Source: Cinclus cinclus (lineage: Eukaryota; Chordata; Aves; Passeriformes; Cinclidae). From it: 64,000 nucleotides of DNA. The stretch covers positions 18,450,809 to 18,514,808 of the forward strand of contig NC_085046.1 of the NCBI RefSeq assembly GCF_963662255.1, in the 5' to 3' direction. The notes beneath the pieces were generated by a model. That model made no database searches and was not told the origin of the DNA. It saw nothing but the letters and a program-made list of their open reading frames with translations. Shown one piece after another: positions 12,213-22,867 of the stretch. The first letter of the stretch is position 1. Every line of letters begins with the position of its first letter. A program made the position numbers and the translations under genes.

Positions 12213-13029
12213 GTAAGTAAATATGTACTTTTTGGACTTGTGAATTTGCTTTTTTCTCAAAAGGCAATTGGTACTAACAGTACACACACATCATTTGATT
12301 GAGAAGAAGCTCAAAAGGTAATCCAGATTGGAGATTAATAACTTAAAATTTTCACTTGAAATCCATCTTTAGGGAGGGATGGTTCTCATGTGGGAACAAG
12401 TGAAGCCACAAAACCCAGTCCTACCCCATGATTTAACTGAAACATCCTCCTGCCTTTCCAGCCTGGGAAACTCATCAAGGAGGAAGGATTGTTCCCAGGC
12501 TCCAGAACAGCACTGGCTGTCCTGTATCAGGCCATGTTTTTCTGACTTAAAAAAACCCCAAAACTTGAAATGATGGAGATTTTGTGACTTCCCACACAAT
12601 CTAGTCCAGTGCTTTGCCATCCATCGTGAGTGAGATGGATACACCTGTGTCCCCATGCTGCAGTTTGATTCCATTAGTTTTGCTGTGTCATGGGAAACAG
12701 ATGATTTCAGCCTCTTGGTAGAAACTCTAATGAGTTTTAAACCATTACCTTGTGTGCCATTTGTTTTCTCTTTTCTCTTCCAAGCAAACAGTTTCTTTCC
12801 TGGGTCAGGTTCAACATCCTCTTTGGACATACTGTACAGATATTTTTTTTCTAGAATGTATCTGTTTGTATAAATAAACTAGATAATGAAATGCGTAATG
12901 AAGTGGCTTATTAGTATGAAATCTAATTTATGGCAGGGCTCATTTCTGGGTCTATTTAAAACATCTCTTCTGAAATATGCTTGGAATTGCATATGTATGT
13001 ACCATTAATTGTTGGTTTTGCTACAATAG
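12213..13029 (+). other. NEBL: Intron w4-w5
   Basis: This intron is 0.8 kb, with a GTAAGT donor and the acceptor CTACAATAG. A 153-residue antisense ORF at 12369-12830 is not recognised and is probably chance. No other feature was found. Confidence 0.75.
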
Positions 13030-13140
13030 AAAATGTACCGCAAAGATTTTGAAGAAGGGATCAAGGGAAGACCTTCACTGGATTTAGACAAGACCCCAGA
13101 GTTCTTGCATATAAAAGAAATCACTAATCTTCTGAAAGAG
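13030..13140 (+). CDS. NEBL: Nebulette exon w5: nebulin repeat
   Basis: This exon has 37 codons, phase 0. It begins KMYRKDFEEGIKGRPSLDLD, followed by KTPEFLHIKEITNLLKE. The donor GAG|GTAAAG is adequate and the acceptor is CAATAG. The LDLDKTPEFLH core identifies the repeat that precedes the KGKGM group in nebulette. It opens the 37-residue register that the next four copies share, so w5-w9 are one family of tandem exon duplicates. Confidence 0.92.
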
Positions 13141-15851
13141 GTAAAGGATTTTAATTTATGTTTTCTATTGTTAAGTTGTAAATGAGCAAAAAGCAGCATC
13201 ACTACAAGCTGCTGAGTGCTGAATAACTTAAAATTTTCTTGGCAGCTACCTAGTATCTTCATCAGTAAAAATTGTTTCACATCATTTCATTATTCTGAAT
13301 AGTCATGTAGTAAGGAAATTATAAAGCTCAGCATGCCTGAACCAGACTATCACTTCTCTTTTCAAATAGATAAAGGACAGGAAGGAAGGATTTCCATTGG
13401 TGTCCAGATGTCAGTTTTTCCTTTTGAGTAATCATTTCACATTTATGGTAGGCTATTGTGGTTGTACACATGCCTTGAACTGCATAGAGTCGCTTATAAT
13501 TAACTTAATTAAAATAATTCTCTATCTTACATGTTATTGATAAAAAATAAAGAAGACCAAAATTCTGTAATAGAGCTGTGACATTACATAACTGCTTTAA
13601 GTCAATTTTGTTAGAAGGTACAGGTTTTCTGTATGCCTCCTTTTTCCTTAAGAGTTGTGAAATGTTCTTCAGTCGTATGTGTCACTGAAAATGAATTTTT
13701 TTTCCATAACTGAGAATCCTTCTACCTTTAGTATTTTTATATTATTATTTAAAATTGGTTTCATGTTAGATTTTGAGTATTGTTTGACTCTGTGGATTAT
13801 GGTTAATATTTGACCAAATTTAGAAGAGCTAGAACTGCTAGAAGAGAAGAGCAGAGCTGCTGCATATCCTGCCTTTGAATCTGGGAGCCAAAAATACCTT
13901 GTTTTTATTTCTGGTATGAAGAATAGATTTGTTTGGGTTTTTTTTGCCAAAACAAATAAAGCATGTTAGAATTAAAAACCCTTGAACTTTGTTCCTTTCC
14001 TTGTTCTTTCTACAACTTATTCCAGTCTATGCTAAATTTCATATGGTTAGAGAAAAATATTTAAGATATTTCTTTATTATTCATCCTGTGATAAATAATT
14101 TATTCTGATAAGCCTGACTTTCAGGTAGGCAAGTCTTAAGCTGGGTCTAGTTTGTACAGTGGCATTCTGTGGTACATCTCATATATGCCTTCTCACTGGG
14201 GAAAAATGCAAAATATGCTGTCATTTCATTCAGGTAATCTCACTGCTCACCGAATGCCCAAAGAAGTGGGTACTGTATGCATAGTTTAATTATCTCATGT
14301 GCTCTACATGTTCATCTCCAAATTTTTGATGTATCTCCCCTTCTTAGTGTTATATGCATTAAGTTGTTCTCTAATTCTGACCTCCTCAAGTTGTATGCCT
14401 CCCTATTTTGGGAGTAAACCATGCCAGTTAGTCAAAGGGGAAGAAAATGAGAAAACGAGAATGGTATTTCCATTAATGCATAACTGCATGAATTTCTGAT
14501 GATTTTGTAATCCACATTCAAGGAACATATTCCAAACCCAAAGATTACCTAGGTAAAATGAACTATTATCTTTCATGATTTAGAAAAATTATGTATTTTT
14601 TCATAGTCAAGGATGTAACTCAGTGTTTTTCCATAAAGGTTTATAATAAACTTTGAATAGATACTGCATGAAACAAGAAGAAAAACCTGAAGTTAAAAAT
14701 GAATTAATTGTTTAATGTTTAATCACATTTATTTTTTCCCAAATATCAGTTGTGTTCCAGCTTATTCTGTTGACTTTCCATTGCAGAAAATTCTGCACGT
14801 ATTTCACATTTTGTAACAATACAAACTTTCTTCTCTGGGACCACATTTACAACTCCTTCAGAAGAGATAGCTGAATTAAATAGTTCTGAATTAAATAATT
14901 CCAAATTAGAGGAAATTGTTTCCTGCATGTTGTAGGACATTCTTCTGATGATCAAGAGAAGCATCTTAAAAAATATCTGGTTTCCTTTTATGTAAATAAA
15001 GAGCTTACAGGGAGATAAAGGTGCTCACCACTGCTTATGAAATTTAATATGTAATTAGTAGTATTAATTAATGTCTATGTAAATCTTCTGATAAGTATTT
15101 TGTTCAATGTTCTTCTAATTTCTTTGCTTAAAAAAGCCTAATCCTCATCTGAAGATGTGAAGAGTAATTAAAAATCCTTAAAAAACTTAAAGATCTTGAA
15201 CTTCAATAGGCTTACATCAGCTCTCTAGGAGCTGGGAAGAGCAATAGGAACCAAATGTCTGTGGACAGGTTCTAGTGTGCTTTGAACTTTTTACTGAACA
15301 TTTGAGTACTCTGGAGGCTGCAGTTGCTGAATGTTGATAGGTCCTACCAGGGCAGTGTCTAGGAGGCACAGGAGTGATATGGTAGGAATATTGCTTCTAC
15401 ATTTTAATTTATTGAGAGGTTGTTTTAACAGCTCCTAGTATGGTGTTTAGGGAATCCATCCTGATTGGGGTGCCATTAATGGAACTGAGGTAGAGACTGC
15501 AGCATGGCATATTCTGGTCTGCAGAAAGAAAATGCTACTGCTGTTAAAATATCTGTCCAGAGACATGGCCCCTAAACAGTGTGCTAGAGCTGTATAGGAC
15601 ACAGATGGTTTTCAAGAGCACAAAAAAATAGATGATGACATTAAAATACTTTTATTTTTTCAATTTTGTTCCTTTTGCTTTCACAATTTCCAGTTCTATT
15701 TTAAGTCTGAAATCTGTACTTCATCTAATTCATATTTCATAGAAATTTCAAAGAGACTCTTCAGATGTTTAATAAGTGGCATTTCTTTTTAAGATCTTGC
15801 ACAAAATAAGAAGTGGTGAAATCTCTCTTTTTTTTTTTTTATAATCCTTAG
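13141..15851 (+). other. NEBL: Intron w5-w6
   Basis: This 2.7 kb AT-rich intron ends in a long poly-T tract (about 15827-15840) just upstream of the acceptor ATCCTTAG. No extra repeat exon was recognised between w5 and w6. Confidence 0.75.
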
Positions 15852-15962
15852 AAAGAGTATCGAAAAGATTTGGAAGAAGGGATGAAAGGAAAAGGAATGA
15901 CAGTGTTTGAAGATACACCAGATTTGATTAGAGTGAAAAATGCAGCTCAGATACTAAATGAG
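15852..15962 (+). CDS. NEBL: Nebulette exon w6: KGKGM-type nebulin repeat
   Basis: This exon has 37 codons, phase 0. It starts KEYRKDLEEGMKGKGMTV, followed by FEDTPDLIRVKNAAQILNE. The donor is GAG|GTATGT, with a strong T-rich acceptor. It is the first of four KGKGM copies and the most diverged of the intact three: it has EEGM where the later copies have ETEI or ENEI. The conserved KGKGM and D-TP cores sit at the usual positions for actin binding. No damage is seen. Confidence 0.92.
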
Positions 15963-17865
15963 GTATGTTATCCTAGTCAAGGTTATTAATACCACAGAAG
16001 GTTCACTTTGTGTTAAACTCAGAAAATTCCTTTTTTTTTTTTCTTTTTTTTTGTCTAATCTACAATGAAAAGCATAAGTACTGAAACTAAGGGTATTTCT
16101 GTTTTGCTTGAAAAATATAGTAAAGCTCTGGATAAAAAACAACACAGGACAGATAACTCTGTTTTTCAGGCAAGTGAAAGGTCATTGGAGATTGTTGGTG
16201 GGGTCAGTAGATCTAGCATTTAGAGCTGTGCTCTGCTGAGACTTTCCCAGTGCATGAGTTTGGGTGGTTTTCCAGACATCCAAGGCTGTCTCTGGGAAGC
16301 AGCAGTGAGGCTGGAGGGTATAGGGAGGGAAAAAGGAAGGCAAAGCTCATGCTGGATGTTATGCCTTTGGGGAACCATTTCAGAATTATATATATATGTG
16401 TGTATATGTATATTATGTGTGTGTATATAAATATAATCTATTTCATATAAATTTTATGTTTATTTATTATATGTTATATATATGTTTACACGCATTTTTA
16501 TATATATATACATATATACATATACATATACACACACATATACATATATATATATATATACATATATACATATAGCCATAAAAAACAGAGGTAATGCCAT
16601 GGGTAGGGCCAATTTGACCCTGTAAAGGGTCATGGATAGGACCAATTTTATCCAGTGTAAAGAAGTGTGGGAATATATAGCTGTAACTCCTGGGATTATA
16701 TATTTTTTATATCCTGGGATTATATTGGTATTTTACACAATATAAAGCTTAGAGGAAATATCTGCCATCCCATCTTTAGCAGAGAGGAATTAAAGGAATG
16801 ATGTATTACTACAGGTTAATTTACAATTCTTGCAAAAAATGTGGTTTGTGAACTAGAGGGTTGTTTTATACATTTATTTCTACATCAGAGTGAGACAGAG
16901 ATAGAAGACTGAAAATCTTTTTGCTCATGTTCTTGTAAGTGATCAAACCACCGTATTGAGCACAAACACATGTTCCTTCTTTATCTCACTAGTATACAAC
17001 CTAAAAAAATAATTAACAAACAAGAAAAGAAAGGGGCATTTAAAATTATTTGTATTATATGCATTTACTTTGAAAAAGAAGAGTTTTCTACAGGTAGGGA
17101 TGAACTAGAATGAAAAAAAGGATGATTATTACTGTAGTAATAGAAATAGCACTAGCTGAGAGTATTTTTTAATTAAAAAAACCTTACAACTATTGTATAA
17201 AATATTTCCATATTACTTTTTAATATAATTTGCTGATGAACAAGGAACATATCCTTGCTTGGATAAGCTGAAGATGAAATATTAATTTTGTTTTCGGGTT
17301 ATTGGTTATATATAATTTATGTTGTGAGGAAAAGCAGCATTCATGGATGAGGACTGCCACTTGCCTAATGGCTATGGTTCAGGAAGGACCTATTAAATGA
17401 ATAAATTACAACTTCCTGATCTGGAAGTTCACTGGAGCAATTCTGTATGGTATTACATTTCTAACATATAGTCTTGTCATAAATAAAATATTTTCTTAAA
17501 AGTAAAATGTGTTTCAATTAGACTGGTACCAAGGACCAACTTATTACACCATGTTCTGCAGAGCTAAACTTCCCCTTTACTTTAGGGGATAACTGTAGCA
17601 AGCTGCATGGGCTGATTTCCTCCCACCCTCTGCCACATTAAAAATTCATTGATAGAGGTTTGTACAGTCACTGAATAGCTTCTCAAAGTTTTCCTCCTAT
17701 AGTTATATGTTTTTTCTGACAACAGCTTACCAAGTCTCTTGAGAACTGTGACTCTTGAAAATTGTGATTGACTCTAAATCCTAAATTTGTGTGTCTTGTG
17801 GGAAAGAAATCTACTTGCAACTCTCTGGATTTTGTGAATATCATGTAAAAATTCTATCTTCACAG
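15963..17865 (+). other. NEBL: Intron w6-w7
   Basis: This 1.9 kb intron has a GTATGT donor and the acceptor CTATCTTCACAG. It contains the TA/TG/CA low-complexity block described separately. No exon was recognised. Confidence 0.8.
16386..16574. repeat. AT-rich TG/CA dinucleotide block, inverted arms
   Basis: The left arm (about 16386-16436) is TA mixed with TGTGTG runs. The right arm (about 16498-16574) is TA mixed with CACACACA runs. The right arm is therefore largely the reverse complement of the left, and the two could pair into a long AT-rich hairpin. The block lies about 0.4 kb downstream of exon w6. It could be an expanded microsatellite or a remnant of an inverted element. No element family was recognised. 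Confidence 0.85.
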
Positions 17866-17976
17866 AGGCAATACAAGAAAGACTTGGAAACTGAAATTAA
17901 AGGGAAAGGCATGGAAGTTGGTCCAGATACACCTGAGATAAGACGAGCCAAGAAAGCTTCTGAAATTGCAAGCACG
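17866..17976 (+). CDS. NEBL: Nebulette exon w7: KGKGM-type nebulin repeat
   Basis: This exon has 37 codons, phase 0. It starts RQYKKDLETEIKGKGMEV, followed by GPDTPEIRRAKKASEIAST. The acceptor is CTTCACAG and the donor ACG|GTCAGT. It is very similar at nucleotide level to w8, 0.66 kb downstream: both share CAAGAAAGACTTGGA and GAAATTAAAGG. That points to tandem exon duplication. The first residue is R where the sister copies have K. The terminal ST replaces the usual SQ or SE before the next YK, so the actin motif is looser here. The exon looks functional. Confidence 0.92.
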
Positions 17977-18633
17977 GTCAGTACCACTCCTGGGGCAAGC
18001 TTCCCATGTGACAAAATGCAAGAAATTATTGTGATTGAGAGTTCCAGCTGGTAACCAACCTAGGCAGTACTGAAAACACAGATTTCTCTAAACAGCTAAT
18101 CCTTTGAGCTGCAAAACCTTGACCAGTTGCATAATCAATGTAAGGGGGGAAAGTTAAGACTTCCTATCACCTTTTGCAGGCTGTGCTTGTTCCTCATGAG
18201 CCATGCCTGGCCTGGTGTGTGTTGGGTCACTGTGGGCCCTGCTCCTTTTTGGTCTAAACAGCTACTTATTTAGGTAGGGCCACATGATAAACAGAGCTAG
18301 AGAGATGCTAAAGCATTATGACCTCAGTCTTGCTAAGTACAGCAGAGGAAGAAGTTCTCACGGGTGTCTGCTTGTGGCTGCCAAAACTGCAGAGACAGGT
18401 AGATGTGAAAGGCTACATTGGGTTTGAAGTGACCAGTGTGTTGAAAGAGTGTTTTAACCCATCAGCAATTACAGTGTAGGCGTTGCATGGAGAGGTTCTA
18501 CAAAACTAGTACTGGAATCATTAGTTTTTTGGTGCTTTATGAATGCTGGTCAGTGAAGTAGCACGGATTAAACTAGGAAAAATTGAAAACTTTGGCAGTC
18601 AGCTGTGAGTATTTCCAATGCTGTTCTTTTCAG
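17977..18633 (+). other. NEBL: Intron w7-w8
   Basis: This 0.66 kb intron has a GTCAGT donor and the acceptor GTTCTTTTCAG. Nothing else was recognised. Confidence 0.85.
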
Positions 18634-18744
18634 AAAGAATACAAGAAAGACTTGGAGAATGAAATTAAAGGAAAGGGAATGGAAGTGAGTATGGATACCC
18701 TTGATATACAACGAGCTAAAAAAGCTTCTGAAATTGTCAGCCAG
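18634..18744 (+). CDS. NEBL: Nebulette exon w8: KGKGM-type nebulin repeat
   Basis: This exon has 37 codons, phase 0. It starts KEYKKDLENEIKGKGMEV, followed by SMDTLDIQRAKKASEIVSQ. Its splice sites are excellent: TTCTTTTCAG acceptor and CAG|GTGAGT donor. It is the best-preserved copy of the tandem family and the template against which w9 can be judged. It probably splices to w10 over the damaged w9, forming an SQKMYK junction that fits the SDxxYK spacing. Confidence 0.93.
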
Positions 18745-18985
18745 GTGAGTACAGAACTAATTTCTTTAAGATTACTTTGTAAGTAAAACACAACGAGATG
18801 TTAAAAACATCTTGAACATTCTTCAGCTAAAGAAGCAAGCGGTGCACAATAAAAATATTAAATTGAAGAAACTCAAAAATTATTTTTTATAGTGTGACCA
18901 GTACTGTGAGAAAGCTTTGAAGACACATGCACACAGAGTTGTAGTATAAGTTATGGGTCTTTTTTACCCTTTATTTTCTCTTCAG

Positions 18986-19096
18986 AAAGAGTATAAAAAT
19001 GACCTGGGGACTGAAATGATAGGAAAAGGGATGCAAGTTGGTCCATATATTCCAGAAATACAGTGGGTTAAAAGGGATTCAGAAATAGCAGGCTAG
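18986..19096 (+). pseudogene. NEBL: Dead or poison exon w9: decayed KGKGM nebulin repeat
   Basis: The acceptor is good (TTTTCTCTTCAG). A 37-codon frame starts KEYKNDLGTEMIGKGMQV and continues GPYIPEIQWVKRDSEIAG, then TAG as the very last codon, directly before GTAGAC. In sister exon w8 the same position is CAG before GTGAGT, so a single C-to-T change gives the stop, and the donor has also weakened at +4 and +6. Radical changes include K to N, K to I inside KGKGM, D to Y before the TP core, and RAK to WVK. MQV followed by an isoleucine-proline recalls the fourth KGKGM repeat of mammalian nebulette, so it is probably that orthologue, lost here. If included it would truncate the protein. Confidence 0.85.
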
Positions 19097-19582
19097 GTAG
19101 ACATAGTTGAATGTTTTAATTCTGTGTGACAATGACTGGTTGACATATGCTGCTCAAAATACTTCCTCTCTAGCTTTCTAGAAGTTTTCACAGCCATACT
19201 CAATTAATTTACATGTGGTAAAAATATCTTAACTGCCTGATTCTTATTTGTATTTAGGCATGTTACACCATGTAAATGAAATTTAATTATTTATATCTTC
19301 CTGTAGTTCTTTTCATGTTAATCACCTAATGTTACATTACATGCATCCTGACAGCCCAAGGGAAAATATATATGAGGATACATTAAGTATGAAGATATGT
19401 TATATAAATGTCTACTATATACATTTTAGTATGGGGGCAGACAGTGGTAACAGTATCATGGAGAAGAGAGGTTTAAGTAAATACTGGACAGGAATCAGGA
19501 GGATTATCAGCAATAAGCATCTTTTGTGCAGTTTGGATATCCTGAGCCCAAAAAGCATAGAGATGTAAAAATTATTTTTCAG
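19097..19582 (+). other. NEBL: Intron w9-w10 (part of w8-w10 intron if w9 is skipped)
   Basis: This 0.49 kb stretch runs from the weak w9 donor to the acceptor TTATTTTTCAG. If w9 is skipped, the working intron is 18745-19582. A 79-residue ORF at 19329-19568 is not recognised. Confidence 0.75.
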
Positions 19583-19687
19583 AAGATGTACAAAGATGAA
19601 GCAGAGAAGATGCTCTGTAACTATTCTGCTGTCCCAGACACTCCTGAGATGGAGAGGATAAGAAGCACCCAGAAAAACATCAGTTCA
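19583..19687 (+). CDS. NEBL: Nebulette exon w10: nebulin repeat
   Basis: This exon has 35 codons, phase 0. It starts KMYKDEAEKMLCNYSAV, followed by PDTPEMERIRSTQKNISS. The acceptor TTTTTCAG and donor TCA|GTGAGT are strong. KYKDEAEKML-NYS is a nebulette signature repeat that in mammals directly follows the fourth KGKGM copy. This supports the placement of dead exon w9. It begins the part of the array whose exons end in KNISS or QNISS. Confidence 0.93.
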
Positions 19688-22600
19688 GTGAGTAATAGTG
19701 CTTCTCATTTTGCTTGTAACTTTTCAGATATTTTTTAGTTTAAATAGGCTCTCTTGTGTCACAGTGTAAAATAGGGAACTTATGAGTAGAAGTGCTTTGA
19801 ACCATTTCCACAGTTTTCCTGGCAAAAACTGTATCACTAATTTCTTTCAGTAAAAGTAATACTCAGCTTTTCTAGGTGCGACACAGTTATTTTGAATTTC
19901 TAAACCACTTTTACCACCTTGCCAAGCCACAGTTATTTTTAAATGAACATTATTTTTTTCTTTTTCCATCAAGCCCCAGGAAGTACTTTATTTAAAAAGG
20001 GGGGGAAAAAAAAGCCTAAGGCTTCTTACTATTCATATAAGATTTTTCATCTGTTTCCTATAATTTGTACTGAGCATCAAGATTGGAGTATAAAATTTGA
20101 ACAGATCAGATTTCATAAACATGTATATATATAATGATTTTCTATTACACTGGGTATATTTTTAAATTTTATGCTAGATTTAAGTTTCACTTTATCCCTA
20201 CATATAAATTATGAGCTTAGATTTCTAAAATTACCCAGTTTGGGATGTATTAAATTCCACTTCCTTTTTGGGCCCATTAATGCTGCTGTTTGTAATTCTG
20301 CCTTTGCTTGTAATAGAACAGAGAAGAGGAGTAAATCTGTCTCCAGAACAAAAGACCAGTCAGTGGCTGTTTTTTATGGCAGACTAAGTAATAATAATAA
20401 AGCCAATGATTTGAGAGAAAGGAATATAAGATACTAAAATATTTTTAGTATTATCTGACGCACATGTTCTTTAACTTAGAGAGATCCTCAGCTTCTCCAG
20501 CTCTCAGAAGTAACTGAGTAAACTCAGTTAATTTCTCCCAGAGGTGTTTGCCTGCAGCTCCCCTGTACAGCTGAGGCTTCTGCAGGGGAGATAGAGCCTG
20601 TGGGGAGAGCAGAGGAGACACCTCTCTGAGCCTGCTTCAGGCTGGGCTCACTCCTGTAACATCTCCAGCCACCACCTGCCCTTTTTCTTCCTTTGAATGA
20701 GGACAGCTGAAAGCTGCATCTTTCTAGAAGGAGCTCTAGACAGGCCCACTGGCCCAATTTTCTTCCTGTCATCTGTTGGCTCCTGGTTCTGAATGGTGCT
20801 CTGCACATCATCAGTGTGATGTGGCTATCACCATTTCTCATGTCCCTGGTGTCCTGTCAGGCTGGGCTGAGGGATCCAAGCTAGCCCCTGTGATCTGCTT
20901 TCCTCCTTGCTCCAGCCTTTGATAGCTTTTGATGAAGTCCTCAAGTAGGTCAGTGGCTCTGGCAGCGTGGGCTCACTAAGTTAGGTACCAGGCTTAATTA
21001 AGATGGGTATCACCACTTAATTCAGCCTAGACAAGGCTCTGATGCATCTGAACCCCTTGCAGCCCTGTAGGCCAGTCTGAGCTTTCAGTGCCAATGCTGA
21101 CAATTATCCTCTTTGTTAGTGTTCTAGATAATAAGGAATAAAATGTTTTCTCTTTGAGGTGATTTGTATTTGCTCTCTTTTGTGATTTTCCTATTTCTCT
21201 TTGTGAACTGTGTCTCCTCCAAATGTAGGAAAGCAGTTTATAGCATAAACTACCTTTTTTCTTCTTTCTCTGTTTTAATCTTTCATCCTTCTGTGCAGTT
21301 TAGATGATAAATATAAATTATTACTGAGTGAAGATAAAACTGGAAGCAGCCCAAATAGATAAAAAACCCAATGATCCCTAATAGTCTTCTGATTTTTGGA
21401 TTTTGTCTCAAGTATTTTTCTGCCTTAAGGGACAAAAAATAACAACTAGCTCCGTAGATAAGATCTTTGCTGCTTTTAGCTCACTAGCTTATTTGGCAGA
21501 TGATTTATAAAAGGATATTTACTTCACAGTCATCTCTTTCATAGAAAAATTCCTATCTCCAACATATTTTACTGCTCCTTCCTTGGTAGAGGAGAAAAAT
21601 AAATTATAGTCCAATCCACAGTATAAATCTTTATAACTGACATGATGAAGAAGAATTTTTGAATTCTTCCTCATAAACTGTCTCTGTTATCACATGGTCA
21701 AACAAAATTCTAGATTGTTAAAGGTTTTCTGAATATTTGAAAAATTCGTTGCAGACATTCACTCTTCTCTAGAATCTTTGGCAGTAGTATTCACCCCAGG
21801 ATATGGAGGACTTCAAAGAACTAGGAGGAATTAATCAAGAATGATAGTTTTATTGGTCACGGTTTGTTGAGAGGAAAACTTAAATGAATCTTGATTTAAG
21901 AAAGGCAGGAATACTAAATGGTAAAGATTAATGTTATTAACTCTGGGATCAGACTTGTTTCTTACACTAACTGACTGGAAATACCAGAGTGGCAACAGCT
22001 GTGACACCAAATACTGAAAATCAAGTAAAACTTGTTTAGGAGTTTTGCAGCATGAACTTATTTAAATTGTAACCATGCTTGGAATTTGTGGAGCAATTAT
22101 TTACTGTCTCTTTCAGTAACTTCAAATGATTGATTCTACTAATGTGCTTTGTGCTTATCCTTTACTGAAACATTGGAAATATAGAGAATTGTATAAACAG
22201 CATGTGTATCTTTTAAGAAGTGAGTTTTGTTTTTAGATATAGTCCTCAGCTTTCTGGCTTGAACCTAAGAGTCAAAAATTGCATGACTTGGATTCTAGCT
22301 CTGGTGGTTATGGTTATTTTGCCATGAATATTTCAGTTTTCTAGTTTGTTAACTTACAAATACTTGTAATGCCTGTTCACTTCTCACAGTATTTTAAGAT
22401 CTGAAGACTACGGAAACCAAATCAAGTCCTGCATGTACATCCACCTTCAATTACATTGAAATGAATGAAATTACTCAAGCACAAAGTTACATTTGTAAAA
22501 CTTTATTATATAAATTTTAATATTTTTTCCAAATTTAAGTATCTCATTTCAAATACTTAAAAATACTGAGGTCAGTTTAAAGGATGTTATTAAACAATGT

Positions 22601-22774
22601 TATTGTACTTATTGATAATTAGTCTTATTTATAAAAAAATAAAGTATTTGCTTTCTTAGCAAGATTAACAGTCAGACCAATTTGGAACTTGGAGAATTGC
22701 CTAGCCCTTTTATGAGAACTAGTATTTGCATTGCTAACAGTCTCATAATTATCTTTTCTTTTGGGAAAATGAAG
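19688..22774 (+). other. NEBL: Intron w10-w11
   Basis: This 3.1 kb intron has a GTGAGT donor and an acceptor at GAAAATGAAG, whose pyrimidine tract lies about 10 bases upstream. A GC-richer stretch at about 20.5-21.1 kb carries a 105-residue antisense ORF of no recognised family. No other exon was found. Confidence 0.75.
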
Positions 22775-22867
22775 GTGTTTTATAAGAAGGAAGTAGGAGC
22801 TGGCACAGCTGTAAAAGATACTCCAGAGATTGAAAGAGTAAAGAAAAATCAGCAGAATATTAGTTCA
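22775..22867 (+). CDS. NEBL: Nebulette exon w11: short nebulin repeat
   Basis: This exon has 31 codons, phase 0. It starts VFYKKEVGAGTAVKDTPEI and ends ERVKKNQQNISS, nearly identical to the recalled mammalian nebulette repeat. The donor is TCA|GTAAGT. The acceptor ATGAAG has purines next to the AG, with TCTTTTCTTTT slightly upstream. The 31-residue length marks the short-repeat section of nebulette. The strong conservation argues that this repeat is under tight constraint. Confidence 0.93.

Noticed and set aside
12369..12830. 153-codon antisense ORF
   Set aside because: It lies between two NEBL exons with no similarity recognised. It is most likely a chance frame.
16460..16645. Tyr/Val/Ile-rich antisense ORF
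   Set aside because: It is a translation of the TA/CA dinucleotide repeat.
20524..20841. 105-codon antisense ORF in a GC-richer stretch
   Set aside because: No family was recognised. The composition is explained by a local rise in GC rather than coding.
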